Below are positions 8,098 through 16,900 of a DNA stretch of 64,000 nt, piece by piece. Under the pieces are notes generated by a model. It saw only the letters and a program-made list of their open reading frames with translations, was not told the origin of the DNA and searched no databases. Positions within the stretch are counted from its first letter, which is position 1; each line of letters starts with the position of its first letter. Source of the stretch: Bacteroidota bacterium (GTDB taxonomy: Bacteria > Bacteroidota > Bacteroidia > Bacteroidales > JAAUTT01); contig JAEYWD010000024.1 in the NCBI GenBank assembly GCA_023429135.1, forward strand, positions 1 through 64,000, written 5' to 3'. The translations under genes were made by a program, and so were the position numbers.

Positions 8098-9036
8098 ATG
8101 GGTAAACTGAAAGATTTTCTGGTGTATTTGGGTATTATAACGGCAATGATTTTCTGGAGTCTTTCCTTCATCTGGTATAAAGATGTATTCGAATTTTTGT
8201 CGCCTTTTACAACCATTCTGTTTCGTTTAACCATTTCGGGTGCCATATTGTTTTTTGTTTCCTTTTTTGCCGGCAAGCTTCAGCAGGTGAAGAAAAAGGA
8301 TTTAAAGCTTTTTTTTCTGCTGGCCTTATCCGAGCCATTTTTCTATTTCATTGGCGAAAGCCTGGGAATGCAATATGTTACCCCAACGGTAGCGGCTGTT
8401 ATGGTCGCTCTTATTCCGCTGTTTGTACCTGTTTTTGCATTCTTTGTATTAAAAGAACAGATAATCCGTAAAAATATTGTTGGGATTTTTATTTCGTTTG
8501 CCGGGGTGCTGCTCGTTATTCTTAACAACGAACTGCGGCTGGCGGCCTCACTCAAGGGTGTGATGCTAATGAGCGTGGCTGTTGTTTCGGCAGTTGCCTA
8601 TTCAATTTTTTTAAGAAAACTTGCCAGCCATTATAATCCGCTTACATTGATTGCCTGGCAGAATTCCATAGGAGCAGTCTTGTTTTTACCGCTTGTATTG
8701 ATTTTTGAAGGTCCGCAGCTTAAAACCATCGATTTTACAGGAGGAATGTGGGTTCCTCTGCTGAACCTCAGTATTTTTGCTTCGTCTATAGCATTTCTCT
8801 TATATACTTTTGGAGTGCAGAATCTGGGAGCTTTCCGGGCAAATATCTTTACCAATGCTATTCCGGTTTTTACTGCCATCTTTTCGTTTTTTATGATGGA
8901 TGAACGATTGCTTCCTCAGAATATTTTCGGCATATTTTTAGTTGTGGGCGGATTGGTTTTGTCGCAGCTTAAGCCCATTAAAAAGCTTCGAAAAAAGAGG
9001 ATAAAGAAAGTTGAACATGAAGTATCCCATTCCTGA
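8098..9036 (+). CDS. EamA/DMT-family membrane transporter
   Basis: This 312-residue integral membrane protein has about ten hydrophobic segments arranged as two EamA repeats, with a basic C-terminal tail (KKLRKKRIKK). DMT transporters export or import amino acids, metabolites or drugs; the substrate cannot be assigned here. The frame stays open to TTG 8077, but that codon lies in the -7 promoter box, so ATG 8098 (MGKLKDFLVYLG) is chosen. Its 3' end overlaps the next gene by 20 nt. Confidence 0.88.
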   Translation: MGKLKDFLVYLGIITAMIFWSLSFIWYKDVFEFLSPFTTILFRLTISGAILFFVSFFAGKLQQVKKKDLKLFFLLALSEPFFYFIGESLGMQYVTPTVAAVMVALIPLFVPVFAFFVLKEQIIRKNIVGIFISFAGVLLVILNNELRLAASLKGVMLMSVAVVSAVAYSIFLRKLASHYNPLTLIAWQNSIGAVLFLPLVLIFEGPQLKTIDFTGGMWVPLLNLSIFASSIAFLLYTFGVQNLGAFRANIFTNAIPVFTAIFSFFMMDERLLPQNIFGIFLVVGGLVLSQLKPIKKLRKKRIKKVEHEVSHS

Positions 9037-9520
9037 TCCGGCAACATTAAAACTCATGGCCGAAAAAGCCATGCCGTTGAACCGGCAGCTTTTTAAACGC
9101 TGGAAAAAGAAACCACCGCGGCAGCTCGATGAGGCTGTGAAGGAAATTCACGACGAAGTTTTTGAAAATCTCGATTGTCTTGCATGTGCCAATTGCTGTA
9201 AAAGTATTAGTCCCGCACTTTATTATAAGGACATCGAACGTATGGCTGCTGCCCTGCGAATGAAACCGTCGGATTTCATGGGAAAATATACCCGTGAAGA
9301 TGAAGAGGGCGACTTTGTATTCCGCCAAACACCCTGCCCGTTCCTGATGAGTGACAACTATTGCCAGGTTTACGAGAGCCGGCCCAAAGCCTGTCGCGAA
9401 TATCCGCATACCGACCGTACCCGGTTTTACCAGATTCTGGATCTTACCTTAAAAAATACAACAGTTTGTCCGGCGGCTTATTATGTGGTTGAAAGGTTAA
9501 GAGAGAATAATAAAATATAG
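9017..9520 (+). CDS. YkgJ-family cysteine cluster protein (putative Zn/Fe-chelating)
   Basis: This 167-residue cytosolic protein carries the YkgJ/UPF0153 cysteine pattern: CLACANCCK, then PCPFL, NYCQVYESRPKAC. The conserved Cys residues are thought to bind zinc or an iron-sulphur centre; the exact role of the family is unknown. A TTG two codons upstream (9011) is possible, but the ATG at 9017 is preferred. It overlaps the EamA gene by 20 nt, suggesting coupled expression. Confidence 0.85.
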   Translation: MKYPIPDPATLKLMAEKAMPLNRQLFKRWKKKPPRQLDEAVKEIHDEVFENLDCLACANCCKSISPALYYKDIERMAAALRMKPSDFMGKYTREDEEGDFVFRQTPCPFLMSDNYCQVYESRPKACREYPHTDRTRFYQILDLTLKNTTVCPAAYYVVERLRENNKI

Positions 9521-9551
9521 TAATCGACAAGTCTCGAGTTGCGCCTCCATT

Positions 9552-9818
9552 TTTCAAACCAAGAGCATCTTGTTTCTTACAGGGAGCTCAAAGTATCAAA
9601 CCAGAAGCACAATGTTTCAAACCTTGAGGACAAAGTATCTAACTTTGACCTCACAGTATGGAACCGGGAGCGCAAAGTATGGAACTAGGACCTCGAAGTT
9701 TCTAACCTGGAGCACAAATTATGGAACTAGGAGCTCAAAGTATTTAACCTGGAACACAAAGTATGGAACCGGGAGCTCAAAGTATCAAACCAGAAGGACA
9801 AAGTATCTAACCTGAAAC
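9552..9818. repeat. 21-bp tandem repeat array (12 copies plus a partial)
   Basis: Twelve consecutive 21-bp units begin at 9552, 9573, 9594 and so on to 9783, with a partial unit at 9804. The approximate consensus is TATSDAACCKGGAGCWCAAAG. Positions vary between copies, but AAC and the final AAAG are strongly kept. The unit length is a multiple of three, so plus-strand reading gives a heptapeptide repeat (KYGTGSS-like), but there is no evidence that it is translated. It fills the gap between the convergent YkgJ and mgtE genes. A more divergent unit may precede 9552. Confidence 0.9.
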
Positions 9819-11182
9819 TACTGCATCACCTCAAACAACTGACGGCCAATCATCAGATAAATCAAAACCCCCATAATATCATCAACTGTAGTGATAAACG
9901 GGCCTGTGGCAAGGGCAGGGTCTATTTTGATGCGGTTGAGGAAAAGAGGTACAATAGTTCCGAAAATAGATGCAAAGACGATTACGGTAAAAAGCGCCAC
10001 ACTAACCGAGATGGTTAAGGCATAAGAATGGGTAAAAATGAGGTTATAGGCAAAAATAAGCGATGAAAGGACAAGGCCGTTCATAACCGCTACTCCCAGT
10101 TCTTTGGTGAGCTTTTGGGCAGTACTTTCAAGACCAAGGCTATTATTGGCCAAACCCTGAACTATAATCGCCGACGACTGAATTCCAACATTTCCGCCCA
10201 TGGCTGTGATCATGGGGATAAAAATGATAAGCTGCGGGTATAGCGATAACTCTCCCGTAAACTGGCTTATAACCATCGATCCGAGGATTCCGCCAAAAAG
10301 CGCTATGATCAGCCAGGGAATTCTTGCACGTGTTAACATCCAGACATTATCGTCAGAGTCGATATCTTCGCTAATCCCCGACATTAACTGGTAGTCTTTT
10401 TCAGCTTCTTCGCGAATCACATCCACCACGTCGTCAATAGTGATGCGTCCTTTTAAACGGCCTATGTTATCAATTACCGGCAGCGCTACCAGGTTGTACT
10501 TTTCCATGATCGACGCTACCTCGGCAGCCGGCATATCCGTATGAACCGTAATATTATCAGGATCGTAAATAGCTTTTATTTTTGTGGTTCCAGCGGCAAG
10601 CAGAAGGTTCTTAAGCGTAACGGTTCCTTTAAAAATATTGTTGTCGTCGACAGCATATACATAATAAATTTCGTCAACATTCTCGGCTTGTTTACGCATT
10701 TCGCGCAGGCATGTGAAGATATTCCAGTTGATGTTTACACGGATAAGCTCGGTAGCCATTAAACCACCTGCGGTGTTTTCGTCGTAGGATAACAGGTCGG
10801 CAATATCGCCTGCCTGATCAATATCGGGTATTTTCTGGAGAATTTCTACCTGGAGCTCGTCCGAAAGTTCCGAGAGAACGTCGGCGGCATCATCGGAATC
10901 CATGTTGTTGATGAGCTCCCGGGCAATGTATTCGGGAGGCATTTCTTTAAACAGCTCTTCGCGTTCGTCTTCCTCCATCTCGGTGATTGCATCGGCAGAG
11001 GTTTCCTTGTCGAGCAGCGAATATACAAACTGGGCCTCTTCGGTTTCAAGCTCAGCCGTAACATCGGCAATGTCGGCAGCTCGCAAATCGCCAACCATCG
11101 AAAGCACCGTGTTGCTGTCTTCCTTCTCAATAGCCTCTTTCAGGCTCTCGATATATGCCTTTGTCAGTTCAAATGATTGCAT
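9818..11182 (-). CDS. mgtE: Magnesium transporter
   Basis: This 454-residue protein has the MgtE order: an acidic N-domain with Mg-sensing repeats (about 10-130), two CBS domains (about 135-255), then five membrane helices with the pore motif GGNVGIQSSA near residue 335. MgtE is a Mg2+-gated Mg2+ channel of the inner membrane. It lies 4 nt downstream of rsmA, so the two are probably one transcription unit. The stop abuts the 21-bp tandem array. Confidence 0.95.
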   Translation of the reverse strand: MQSFELTKAYIESLKEAIEKEDSNTVLSMVGDLRAADIADVTAELETEEAQFVYSLLDKETSADAITEMEEDEREELFKEMPPEYIARELINNMDSDDAADVLSELSDELQVEILQKIPDIDQAGDIADLLSYDENTAGGLMATELIRVNINWNIFTCLREMRKQAENVDEIYYVYAVDDNNIFKGTVTLKNLLLAAGTTKIKAIYDPDNITVHTDMPAAEVASIMEKYNLVALPVIDNIGRLKGRITIDDVVDVIREEAEKDYQLMSGISEDIDSDDNVWMLTRARIPWLIIALFGGILGSMVISQFTGELSLYPQLIIFIPMITAMGGNVGIQSSAIIVQGLANNSLGLESTAQKLTKELGVAVMNGLVLSSLIFAYNLIFTHSYALTISVSVALFTVIVFASIFGTIVPLFLNRIKIDPALATGPFITTVDDIMGVLIYLMIGRQLFEVMQ

Positions 11183-11186
11183 ATAG

Positions 11187-11966
11187 CTACTTTTTTAGCG
11201 ATGAAGAAACCAGGTTTGTAAGCTCCACAAAATCGTTAACCGAAAGCTGTTCGGGACGTTTTGACAACAGCAGATGATCTTTGTTGATATTGGGAGTTAA
11301 CCCTTTAACAGAGTTGGAAATAACCTTTCGTCTTTGATTAAATGTTGCTTTTACCACTTTGAAGAATAAACTCTCATCACACTCTAAATGTTCTGTGGTG
11401 TTACGAACCAACCTTATAACACCCGATTTCACCTTTGGTGGGGGCGAAAAGACATTCTCGTGGACGGTAAACAGATAATCGATATGGTAATAGGCCTGAA
11501 GTAAAACGCTTAGTATTCCGTATTCTTTGGTTCCTGGTTTACAGGCAATGCGCTGGGCCACTTCTTTCTGAACCATACAAACCACCTCCTCAACCTGAGT
11601 GCGGTTTTCGATTACCCGGAAGAAAATCTGCGAAGAAATATTGTAAGGGAAGTTACCAATTACAGCCATTTTATCGGACGAAATAGTTTTCAGGTCCAGT
11701 TCCAGAAAATCGCCCTGCACCAGATTACTTTTGAGCTGCGGATAGGCTGCATGAAGGTAGGCAACCGACTCCTGATCGATTTCAACTGGAATGGTGGTGA
11801 TGTTTTCGCGCTGTAAAAGATACTGCGTAAGAACACCCATTCCGGGGCCAATTTCTACAACAGTAGAAATATTTTCAGCTTTCAGACTGTCGACAATTTT
11901 ACGAGCGATGTTTTGATCTTTCAGAAAATGCTGTCCCAGTGATTTCTTTGCGCGAACAAGACTCAT
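11187..11966 (-). CDS. rsmA: 16S rRNA (adenine1518/1519-N6)-dimethyltransferase RsmA/KsgA
   Basis: This 259-residue SAM-dependent methyltransferase dimethylates two adjacent adenines in helix 45 of 16S rRNA. KKSLGQHFLKD at the N-terminus, SAM motif I VEIGPGMGVLT (residues 37-47) and the catalytic NFPYNIS motif identify it. Length is normal. It is first in a likely two-gene unit with mgtE and has a TAnnTTTG element 17 nt upstream of the ATG. Confidence 0.96.
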   Translation of the reverse strand: MSLVRAKKSLGQHFLKDQNIARKIVDSLKAENISTVVEIGPGMGVLTQYLLQRENITTIPVEIDQESVAYLHAAYPQLKSNLVQGDFLELDLKTISSDKMAVIGNFPYNISSQIFFRVIENRTQVEEVVCMVQKEVAQRIACKPGTKEYGILSVLLQAYYHIDYLFTVHENVFSPPPKVKSGVIRLVRNTTEHLECDESLFFKVVKATFNQRRKVISNSVKGLTPNINKDHLLLSKRPEQLSVNDFVELTNLVSSSLKK

Positions 11967-11982
11967 AAAACTTAATTTTCAG

Positions 11983-11990
11983 CAAAAGTA
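11983..11990 (-). promoter_or_regulatory. -7 promoter element (TACTTTTG) for rsmA-mgtE
   Basis: On the minus strand TACTTTTG matches TAnnTTTG and lies 17 nt before the rsmA ATG, implying a leader of roughly ten bases. No clear TTG -33 element is seen. Confidence 0.45.
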
Positions 11991-12060
11991 GGGAAATAAG
12001 CCGAAAGAGAAAATGAATGAGGCAAATTAGCTAAGGTTAGGTTTCACCAAAAGAACAGTT

Positions 12061-12275
12061 CACCGCTACGCGGCTCCGGTGCGGTGCACATTTGGTTTGT
12101 TCTACAAATAGTGCACTGCTACGCAGCTATTTGTCGTTACAAATTCAATTCATTTCATAGCTAAAGGCATGACAGGTCCGAGTTATCCCCAAGATGTTAC
12201 TAAACGCAATTGAAGGTTTTATAATGAGCGACTTTTTGTAAATTGACACCGAATAGCCGCATAGCGGTAACCTAT
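12061..12275. repeat. Left copy of ~214-bp direct repeat with REP-like hairpins
   Basis: This segment is closely matched by 12757-12970, on the other side of the transposase. It holds REP-like cores CACCGCTACGCGGCT (12061), CACTGCTACGCAGCTAT (12114) and the inverted AGCCGCATAGCGGT (12255). Each core folds into a 4-bp stem with a 3-base loop. The second core keeps its stem by paired changes (CCGC/GCGG against CTGC/GCAG), suggesting selection for structure. Confidence 0.85.
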
Positions 12276-12289
12276 AAATTATTTGTAAA

Positions 12290-12754
12290 ATGGCCAATAC
12301 CTACAGTCAGGTGTACCTTCATTATATTTTTGCTGTTAAAGGCAGAAATAGCCTGATACCTTCAAAGTACAACGATGAATTGCAAAAGTACATCACGGGG
12401 ATAGTTCGAAACAGAAAACAAAAGCTGCTTGCAATCAATAATATGCCCGATCATCTACACATACTCGTAGGTTTTGGCACAACAATGTCAATGAGTGATT
12501 TTATGGAAGAAGTGAAATCCATATCTTCCGGATTTATTAATGACAATGGATGGATGAATGGTAAATTTGAATGGCAACGGGGATACGGAGTATTTTCCTA
12601 TTCCCGTTCTCAAATAGACAGGGTTATTAAATATATATTAAATCAACAGGATCACCACCGGAAAAAGTCCTTTAAAGAAGAATACCTTGAATTCCTTAAA
12701 AAATTTGAGATTGACTACGATGAAAAATATCTGTTTGAATGGATAGAAGAATAG
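12290..12754 (+). CDS. REP-associated tyrosine transposase (RAYT, IS200-like Y1 HUH)
   Basis: This 154-residue single-strand DNA transposase-like protein has the HUH motif PDHLHILVGF (His55, His57) and a Tyr at 115 in RVIKYILNQ as the likely nucleophile. Length matches RAYT/Y1 enzymes. It is intact and sits alone between two nearly identical 214-bp segments full of REP-like hairpins, the usual arrangement of a RAYT with its REPs. There is no tnpB. RAYTs are mostly domesticated and act on REP sequences; classic IS200 mobility is less likely. Confidence 0.88.
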   Translation: MANTYSQVYLHYIFAVKGRNSLIPSKYNDELQKYITGIVRNRKQKLLAINNMPDHLHILVGFGTTMSMSDFMEEVKSISSGFINDNGWMNGKFEWQRGYGVFSYSRSQIDRVIKYILNQQDHHRKKSFKEEYLEFLKKFEIDYDEKYLFEWIEE

Positions 12755-12756
12755 AT

Positions 12757-12970
12757 CACCGCTACGCGGCTACGGTGTGATGCGCATTTGCCTGGTTCTA
12801 CAAATAGTGCACTGCTACGCAGCTATTGCCATCACAAATTCACTTCATTTCATAGCTAAAGGCATGACAGGTCCGAATTATCCCCAAGATGTTACTAAAC
12901 GCAATTGAAGGTTTTATAATGAGCAACTTTTTGTAAATTGACACCGAATAGCCGCATAGCGGTAATCTAT
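12757..12970. repeat. Right copy of ~214-bp direct repeat with REP-like hairpins
   Basis: It starts CACCGCTACGCGGCT three bases after the transposase stop and matches 12061-12275 almost base for base over its last ~140 positions, with more changes near the left end. It is followed at 13003-13017 by an exact inverted copy of its first 15 bases. Seven REP-like cores (four direct, three inverted) thus surround the transposase. Confidence 0.85.
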
Positions 12971-13002
12971 TTGTAGAAAATAAAAGTTTATATGAAACAA
13001 TA

Positions 13003-13017
13003 AGCCGCGTAGCGGTG
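13003..13017. repeat. Inverted REP-like core outside the right repeat
   Basis: AGCCGCGTAGCGGTG is the exact reverse complement of the core at 12757-12771 (and at 12061-12075). It may mark the outer edge of the RAYT-REP element. The remaining bases to 13103 show no gene. Confidence 0.7.
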
Positions 13018-13103
13018 ACCTATAAAGTAGTATTGTTTATCAATCATTTACCCCGGTAAAAAGAGGAGGTAAGCCAGATGTTGAACGAATAAACAGGTTC
13101 CGA

Positions 13104-14312
13104 TTATTTCATCTCTTTTATCAACCTGATGGAGAAAAATCCCAGGAGAAGGATCACCAGCGAAATTACCACCCAGAGAACAGTTTTTGTAAAGAAAATA
13201 TCCGAAACCGGTGATTTTACTTCTCCCTGAATGGAAGTTTCGGTTGTATGCAGCACAGCAATGGAATCGGGAATATTGTCGGCGAAATACTTCAGGTCGT
13301 ATTCAGGGAGGTTAAGAGATTCGTTGCCTGCTTTTACAAAATACGTTTCGCCCTTATTCAACTTTGCAATAAGGTATTTATTTAGCTGAAAGAATTTAAT
13401 TCCATCAATTTTCAAGGGTTTATTATCCAGGTTTTCAACTACAACTACCAGTTCGTCGCGTTTGAGTTTACCGGTTTCCCAAACGGCAGCTTTGGCCGAA
13501 GAAAGATCGAACTCCTGATATATATCGAAAAAAGCCTTATTGTTGCTTTCACTGAAATTCCCGATATATGCGTTTCGCTGGTAAAAGTCGGGTCCCGATA
13601 CAGTTAATTCTATCTTGCTGAATTCATAAGGGCGTTCAAACTTCACGGTGATATAGCTTTTCTTGTTGCTGCTATCCTTCTGCGAAATACTTTTCACAGG
13701 GATTCCGATATACAAACCCTGCACAACGCTGGAATCGTAATAGCCCACTTTCGTGATTTGAACCGGATCTTTCTTTTTATCGTTTGTCGAAATCTCAAAA
13801 TAGGCATAGTCGCTTTTGGGAAAGTTGATTGTGAATACACCCGATGTCTCGTTGTAAATTCCTACTTTCTCAGGATAGCCTTTCCAGATAATAAACCACT
13901 CCTTGTTATTGTCGCTTCCCTTCAGCGTGATTTCTTTTTCAATATTGGAGTTGCGGATTATCAGAACCAGTTCCGACAAAACCTTTTTTCCGGGATTTTG
14001 GAACACCACCCGGCTTAACTTCTGGCTTGCGCGATATTCATTTTCAGTAATTTTATATTCTTTGAAGCCAGTGGTTGATATTGCTGGCTTTTCTTCCCGG
14101 AATATGTAAGTAATTTCCTCTCCTTTGGCATTCATGAGCCGGATATCGCCATAGTTATCCTTTGCGAACGAAATAATATCGTGGCTAAGCTGAATTTTAT
14201 GATATCCCGTATTTTTAACGGAATCTATTCCGGAAGTTATCTTAAATTCTTTTCCGGCCAGCGACAGGTTGGAAAGCAGAATAAAGGTGAATACAGTTAA
14301 GTTTCTTATCAT
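13104..14312 (-). CDS. DUF3999-like envelope protein (partner of DUF2339 protein)
   Basis: This 402-residue protein has an N-terminal signal peptide, a long beta-rich exported region and one C-terminal membrane helix (about 370-395) followed by RLIKEMK. Composition and its translational coupling to a DUF2339 gene fit the DUF3999 family. Function is unknown. It is probably anchored in the inner membrane with the bulk in the periplasm. Its ATG overlaps the upstream stop (ATGA at 14309-14312). Confidence 0.7.
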   Translation of the reverse strand: MIRNLTVFTFILLSNLSLAGKEFKITSGIDSVKNTGYHKIQLSHDIISFAKDNYGDIRLMNAKGEEITYIFREEKPAISTTGFKEYKITENEYRASQKLSRVVFQNPGKKVLSELVLIIRNSNIEKEITLKGSDNNKEWFIIWKGYPEKVGIYNETSGVFTINFPKSDYAYFEISTNDKKKDPVQITKVGYYDSSVVQGLYIGIPVKSISQKDSSNKKSYITVKFERPYEFSKIELTVSGPDFYQRNAYIGNFSESNNKAFFDIYQEFDLSSAKAAVWETGKLKRDELVVVVENLDNKPLKIDGIKFFQLNKYLIAKLNKGETYFVKAGNESLNLPEYDLKYFADNIPDSIAVLHTTETSIQGEVKSPVSDIFFTKTVLWVVISLVILLLGFFSIRLIKEMK

Positions 14313-16714
14313 AGTTCTGAATTACTGGTTTTTTCATTCGGATCGAGCAGCAGGTTTTTAAGTTTCTGATAAAGAAAGGACACCACCAGCAACACTACCC
14401 CAAGAAATACAAGTGTTGCAATGCGGCCACCTTTGCTCATGCTCCATACATCGAAAAGGAACAATTTAAGCAGAATAAGAGCAAAAAGAGAAAGCGCCTG
14501 AATTCTGAAAATTTTCTTTTTGAATTTTATCCCGAGCGAAATAAGGATAAATGCACATATCCCCCATAAAATGGGATAACCAACTTTATGGCTCATTTCC
14601 AGAATGGAGTAATAATTATCGCTTGTTGCCGAAATCTGAATGAGCAGATTATCCATCTCGGCACTAGCCATGAAGACAATAACAAAAATTGTGAACCAGG
14701 TAAGTAAGCTCGTCAGATTTCCTTTACCGGATAATACTGTTGCCTGTTTTTTATTCAACAGATATAAAATTCCAACCACAAACGGTATAGCAAGGTAATG
14801 GAACAAAAAGTTGCCCGTTGTAAGTGTTTTTGTGAATATAAGATTAAATCTGATATCGGTAACACTAACCTGATAAACTGTTATATACAGCAATAAACTA
14901 GCCCACGCAATTATAAAGATCACCGTAAAAGCGCTACTCCACTTTGAAGCCTGGGTGATTAGCATTACTGTAAAAAGGTAAGTTAAAATGTAAACCGAAG
15001 CTACCACTATCTGGAACGATCCATCGGGATAGAACCTGCTTACCTGATAAATAAGCTCTATAAACGGAATGATAAAAGTTGCAAGTAACAGCAATACTCC
15101 CAGTACATTCCGGTAATCGGAGGTAGAAAATACCAGTTTCACAAACTCCGCTTCTTTTTCGCGTTTAAGCAGATAATTTGATAAGCCAAGACCTGCAATT
15201 ACAAAAATACCTGTTATAAATGCCTGGTTGAAAATCACAGGTAAAGCCTTTTGCGCGTAGAGGTTGCCCCAGTCCATAGTCAGACTTATTATTACAAGTG
15301 CAAGAATGATGAGGTGCCCCGTTTTTAGAATTTTAATACCCGATACCTGCGAAAGCCACAATAGGATTACCAGTTCGGCAGTCCAGAACAGGGTGATAGA
15401 ATGTCCGTTCAGTTGGATAGGAACTGCAAGGCTGATATAACTCATTACCAATCCTATCAGGAGATAAATTAAACTTTTATCAACTTGTTTGAGGCGATAC
15501 AGATAAACAACCCATCCGAAGTTGAACAAGCCTGCCAGCACGGTGAATAATCCTTTATAAATTCCTTTTTCGTAGGAATGCAGAATAATGATGCCCCAAA
15601 GGAAGAAAAATAAATTGTTGGAGAGAATCATCATTATTTCAACTGCTTTGAAAGGCTTTCTTTCCTTGATATTATTCAGAATGTTTACAAGAAAAAACAC
15701 CAGATAAAATGCGGTGGCAAAAAGCATTGCATTTCTATAGGGAGGATTGGTTTTACCCCAGAACGTTGTTCCGAGCCATCCCGAAAATAAAATCAATGTA
15801 AAAAAGAAAGCCAACAGGTTTAAAATATGCCAGCGTTTATAATAAGCCAGGATTAATAATCCGGCGTTAAGAATGAGCAGATAGGAGAAGAGAACAATGT
15901 AGTTTCCTTCACCCGTGGAAAGCATAAATGGAGCTGCATAACCGCCCAGTTGGGAGAATATGGCAAGTTCTTTTTTATCGTAAGCCAGTGAAAGGAGAAC
16001 TGAGAAAATGGTAATAACTACCATAATGACGAACGCTGCTGTTTGACTGAATATATGATATTGATGAAACGCAATAGCGATGGTAAGATAAAAAACAGCA
16101 AAACCACCGCCCGTTAAAAGCGATGAGAAAGTTTTATACGATTTCCGCAAGTAATGAGCCAGCGATACAAGAATTCCTCCGGTAACCAAGCCAATGGCGG
16201 TACGCCCGTAAACACCAATCCACTGCTGGTCGATTGCATATTTTACAAAGAAACCGACACCTAAAACCAAAATGATAATGCCCAGCTTACTTATCAGGTT
16301 CTCGCCAATGAATTTTTCAAAGTCGGTAGGTTGTTTTGGTGGCTTTGGAGTAACGGGTGTAGCAGGGCGGACGGGTTCCGGCTTTTTGGTTGTGCTTTCC
16401 TGGTTCATTGCTTCCATTTTTGCTCTTACCGTATCCTGATATGAACTGGTTACTGGTTCTGCCATAGGAGCGGCAGGTTTTGGCTCAGGGTTAACGATAG
16501 GCTCACTGCTGAGCGCTGGCTCAGGAGCTTTTTCAACCGGTTTAGGTTCTTCTTTAGGTTTGGGACTAATACCCTGTTTTTCTATTTTGTAAAGGGTTTC
16601 TCTCAAATAATCCATTTCTCTCAATAAATTGTTGAGTTTGCTGGAAATATTGGAGTTGTTTATCAGCAGGATAATCAGAGTGGTCGCAACCACCAGAAAG
16701 ATCAGAGCTTCCAT
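14309..16714 (-). CDS. DUF2339 polytopic membrane protein
   Basis: This 801-residue protein has one N-terminal helix, a coiled-coil-like stretch, a Pro/Glu/Lys/Ala-rich linker (about 50-125) and then more than twenty hydrophobic segments, typical of DUF2339. The conserved start of the membrane core, FEKFIGENLISKLGIIILVLG, is near residue 135. The biochemical role is unknown. It is first in a two-gene operon with the DUF3999-like gene and has a good -7 box 22 nt upstream. Confidence 0.82.
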   Translation of the reverse strand: MEALIFLVVATTLIILLINNSNISSKLNNLLREMDYLRETLYKIEKQGISPKPKEEPKPVEKAPEPALSSEPIVNPEPKPAAPMAEPVTSSYQDTVRAKMEAMNQESTTKKPEPVRPATPVTPKPPKQPTDFEKFIGENLISKLGIIILVLGVGFFVKYAIDQQWIGVYGRTAIGLVTGGILVSLAHYLRKSYKTFSSLLTGGGFAVFYLTIAIAFHQYHIFSQTAAFVIMVVITIFSVLLSLAYDKKELAIFSQLGGYAAPFMLSTGEGNYIVLFSYLLILNAGLLILAYYKRWHILNLLAFFFTLILFSGWLGTTFWGKTNPPYRNAMLFATAFYLVFFLVNILNNIKERKPFKAVEIMMILSNNLFFFLWGIIILHSYEKGIYKGLFTVLAGLFNFGWVVYLYRLKQVDKSLIYLLIGLVMSYISLAVPIQLNGHSITLFWTAELVILLWLSQVSGIKILKTGHLIILALVIISLTMDWGNLYAQKALPVIFNQAFITGIFVIAGLGLSNYLLKREKEAEFVKLVFSTSDYRNVLGVLLLLATFIIPFIELIYQVSRFYPDGSFQIVVASVYILTYLFTVMLITQASKWSSAFTVIFIIAWASLLLYITVYQVSVTDIRFNLIFTKTLTTGNFLFHYLAIPFVVGILYLLNKKQATVLSGKGNLTSLLTWFTIFVIVFMASAEMDNLLIQISATSDNYYSILEMSHKVGYPILWGICAFILISLGIKFKKKIFRIQALSLFALILLKLFLFDVWSMSKGGRIATLVFLGVVLLVVSFLYQKLKNLLLDPNEKTSNSEL

Positions 16715-16736
16715 AAAAGTGTTTTTTGGTAGTAAT

Positions 16737-16744
16737 CAAATATA
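16737..16744 (-). promoter_or_regulatory. -7 promoter element (TATATTTG) for the DUF2339 operon
   Basis: On the minus strand TATATTTG is a full match to TAnnTTTG, 22 nt before the ATG. No clear -33 TTG is seen, because the adjoining DNA is GGGTTACGGG-type repeat. Confidence 0.55.
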
Positions 16745-16754
16745 GGGAAAAGTT

Positions 16755-16900
16755 TCGAGATTCGGGTTATGGGTTACGGGTTGCGGATTCGGGATGATGT
16801 TTACTATCGACATGTATTGGCTGTGGACCGAGGACGCTCGTCTGTGGTCCTGTATTTATGTATTTCTTAAGACTTACGACTTACTGCTTACGACTAAACT
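16755..16900. repeat. Degenerate self-similar intergenic repeat
   Basis: The spacer is built of near-repeats: GATTCGGGTTATGGGTTACG words (16760-16792), then ACTATCGAC and GTGGACCGAGGACG words, then ACTTACGACTTACTGC words to 16900. The middle set is the inverse of words in the trpB-trpA spacer and the last set recurs before trpD. No gene is seen. Confidence 0.6.

Noticed and set aside
9570..9815. 81-codon open frame with heptapeptide repeats
   Set aside because: It is a by-product of the 21-bp tandem array, whose unit is a multiple of three. It has no promoter or credible start context and its composition is only the repeat.
9552..9818. CRISPR array
   Set aside because: The repeats are directly tandem with no spacers, units vary in sequence, and no cas genes are present.
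12290..12754. Active IS200/IS605 insertion sequence
   Set aside because: There is no tnpB and no typical IS200 end structure, while long flanking REP-bearing direct repeats are present. A RAYT is the better description.
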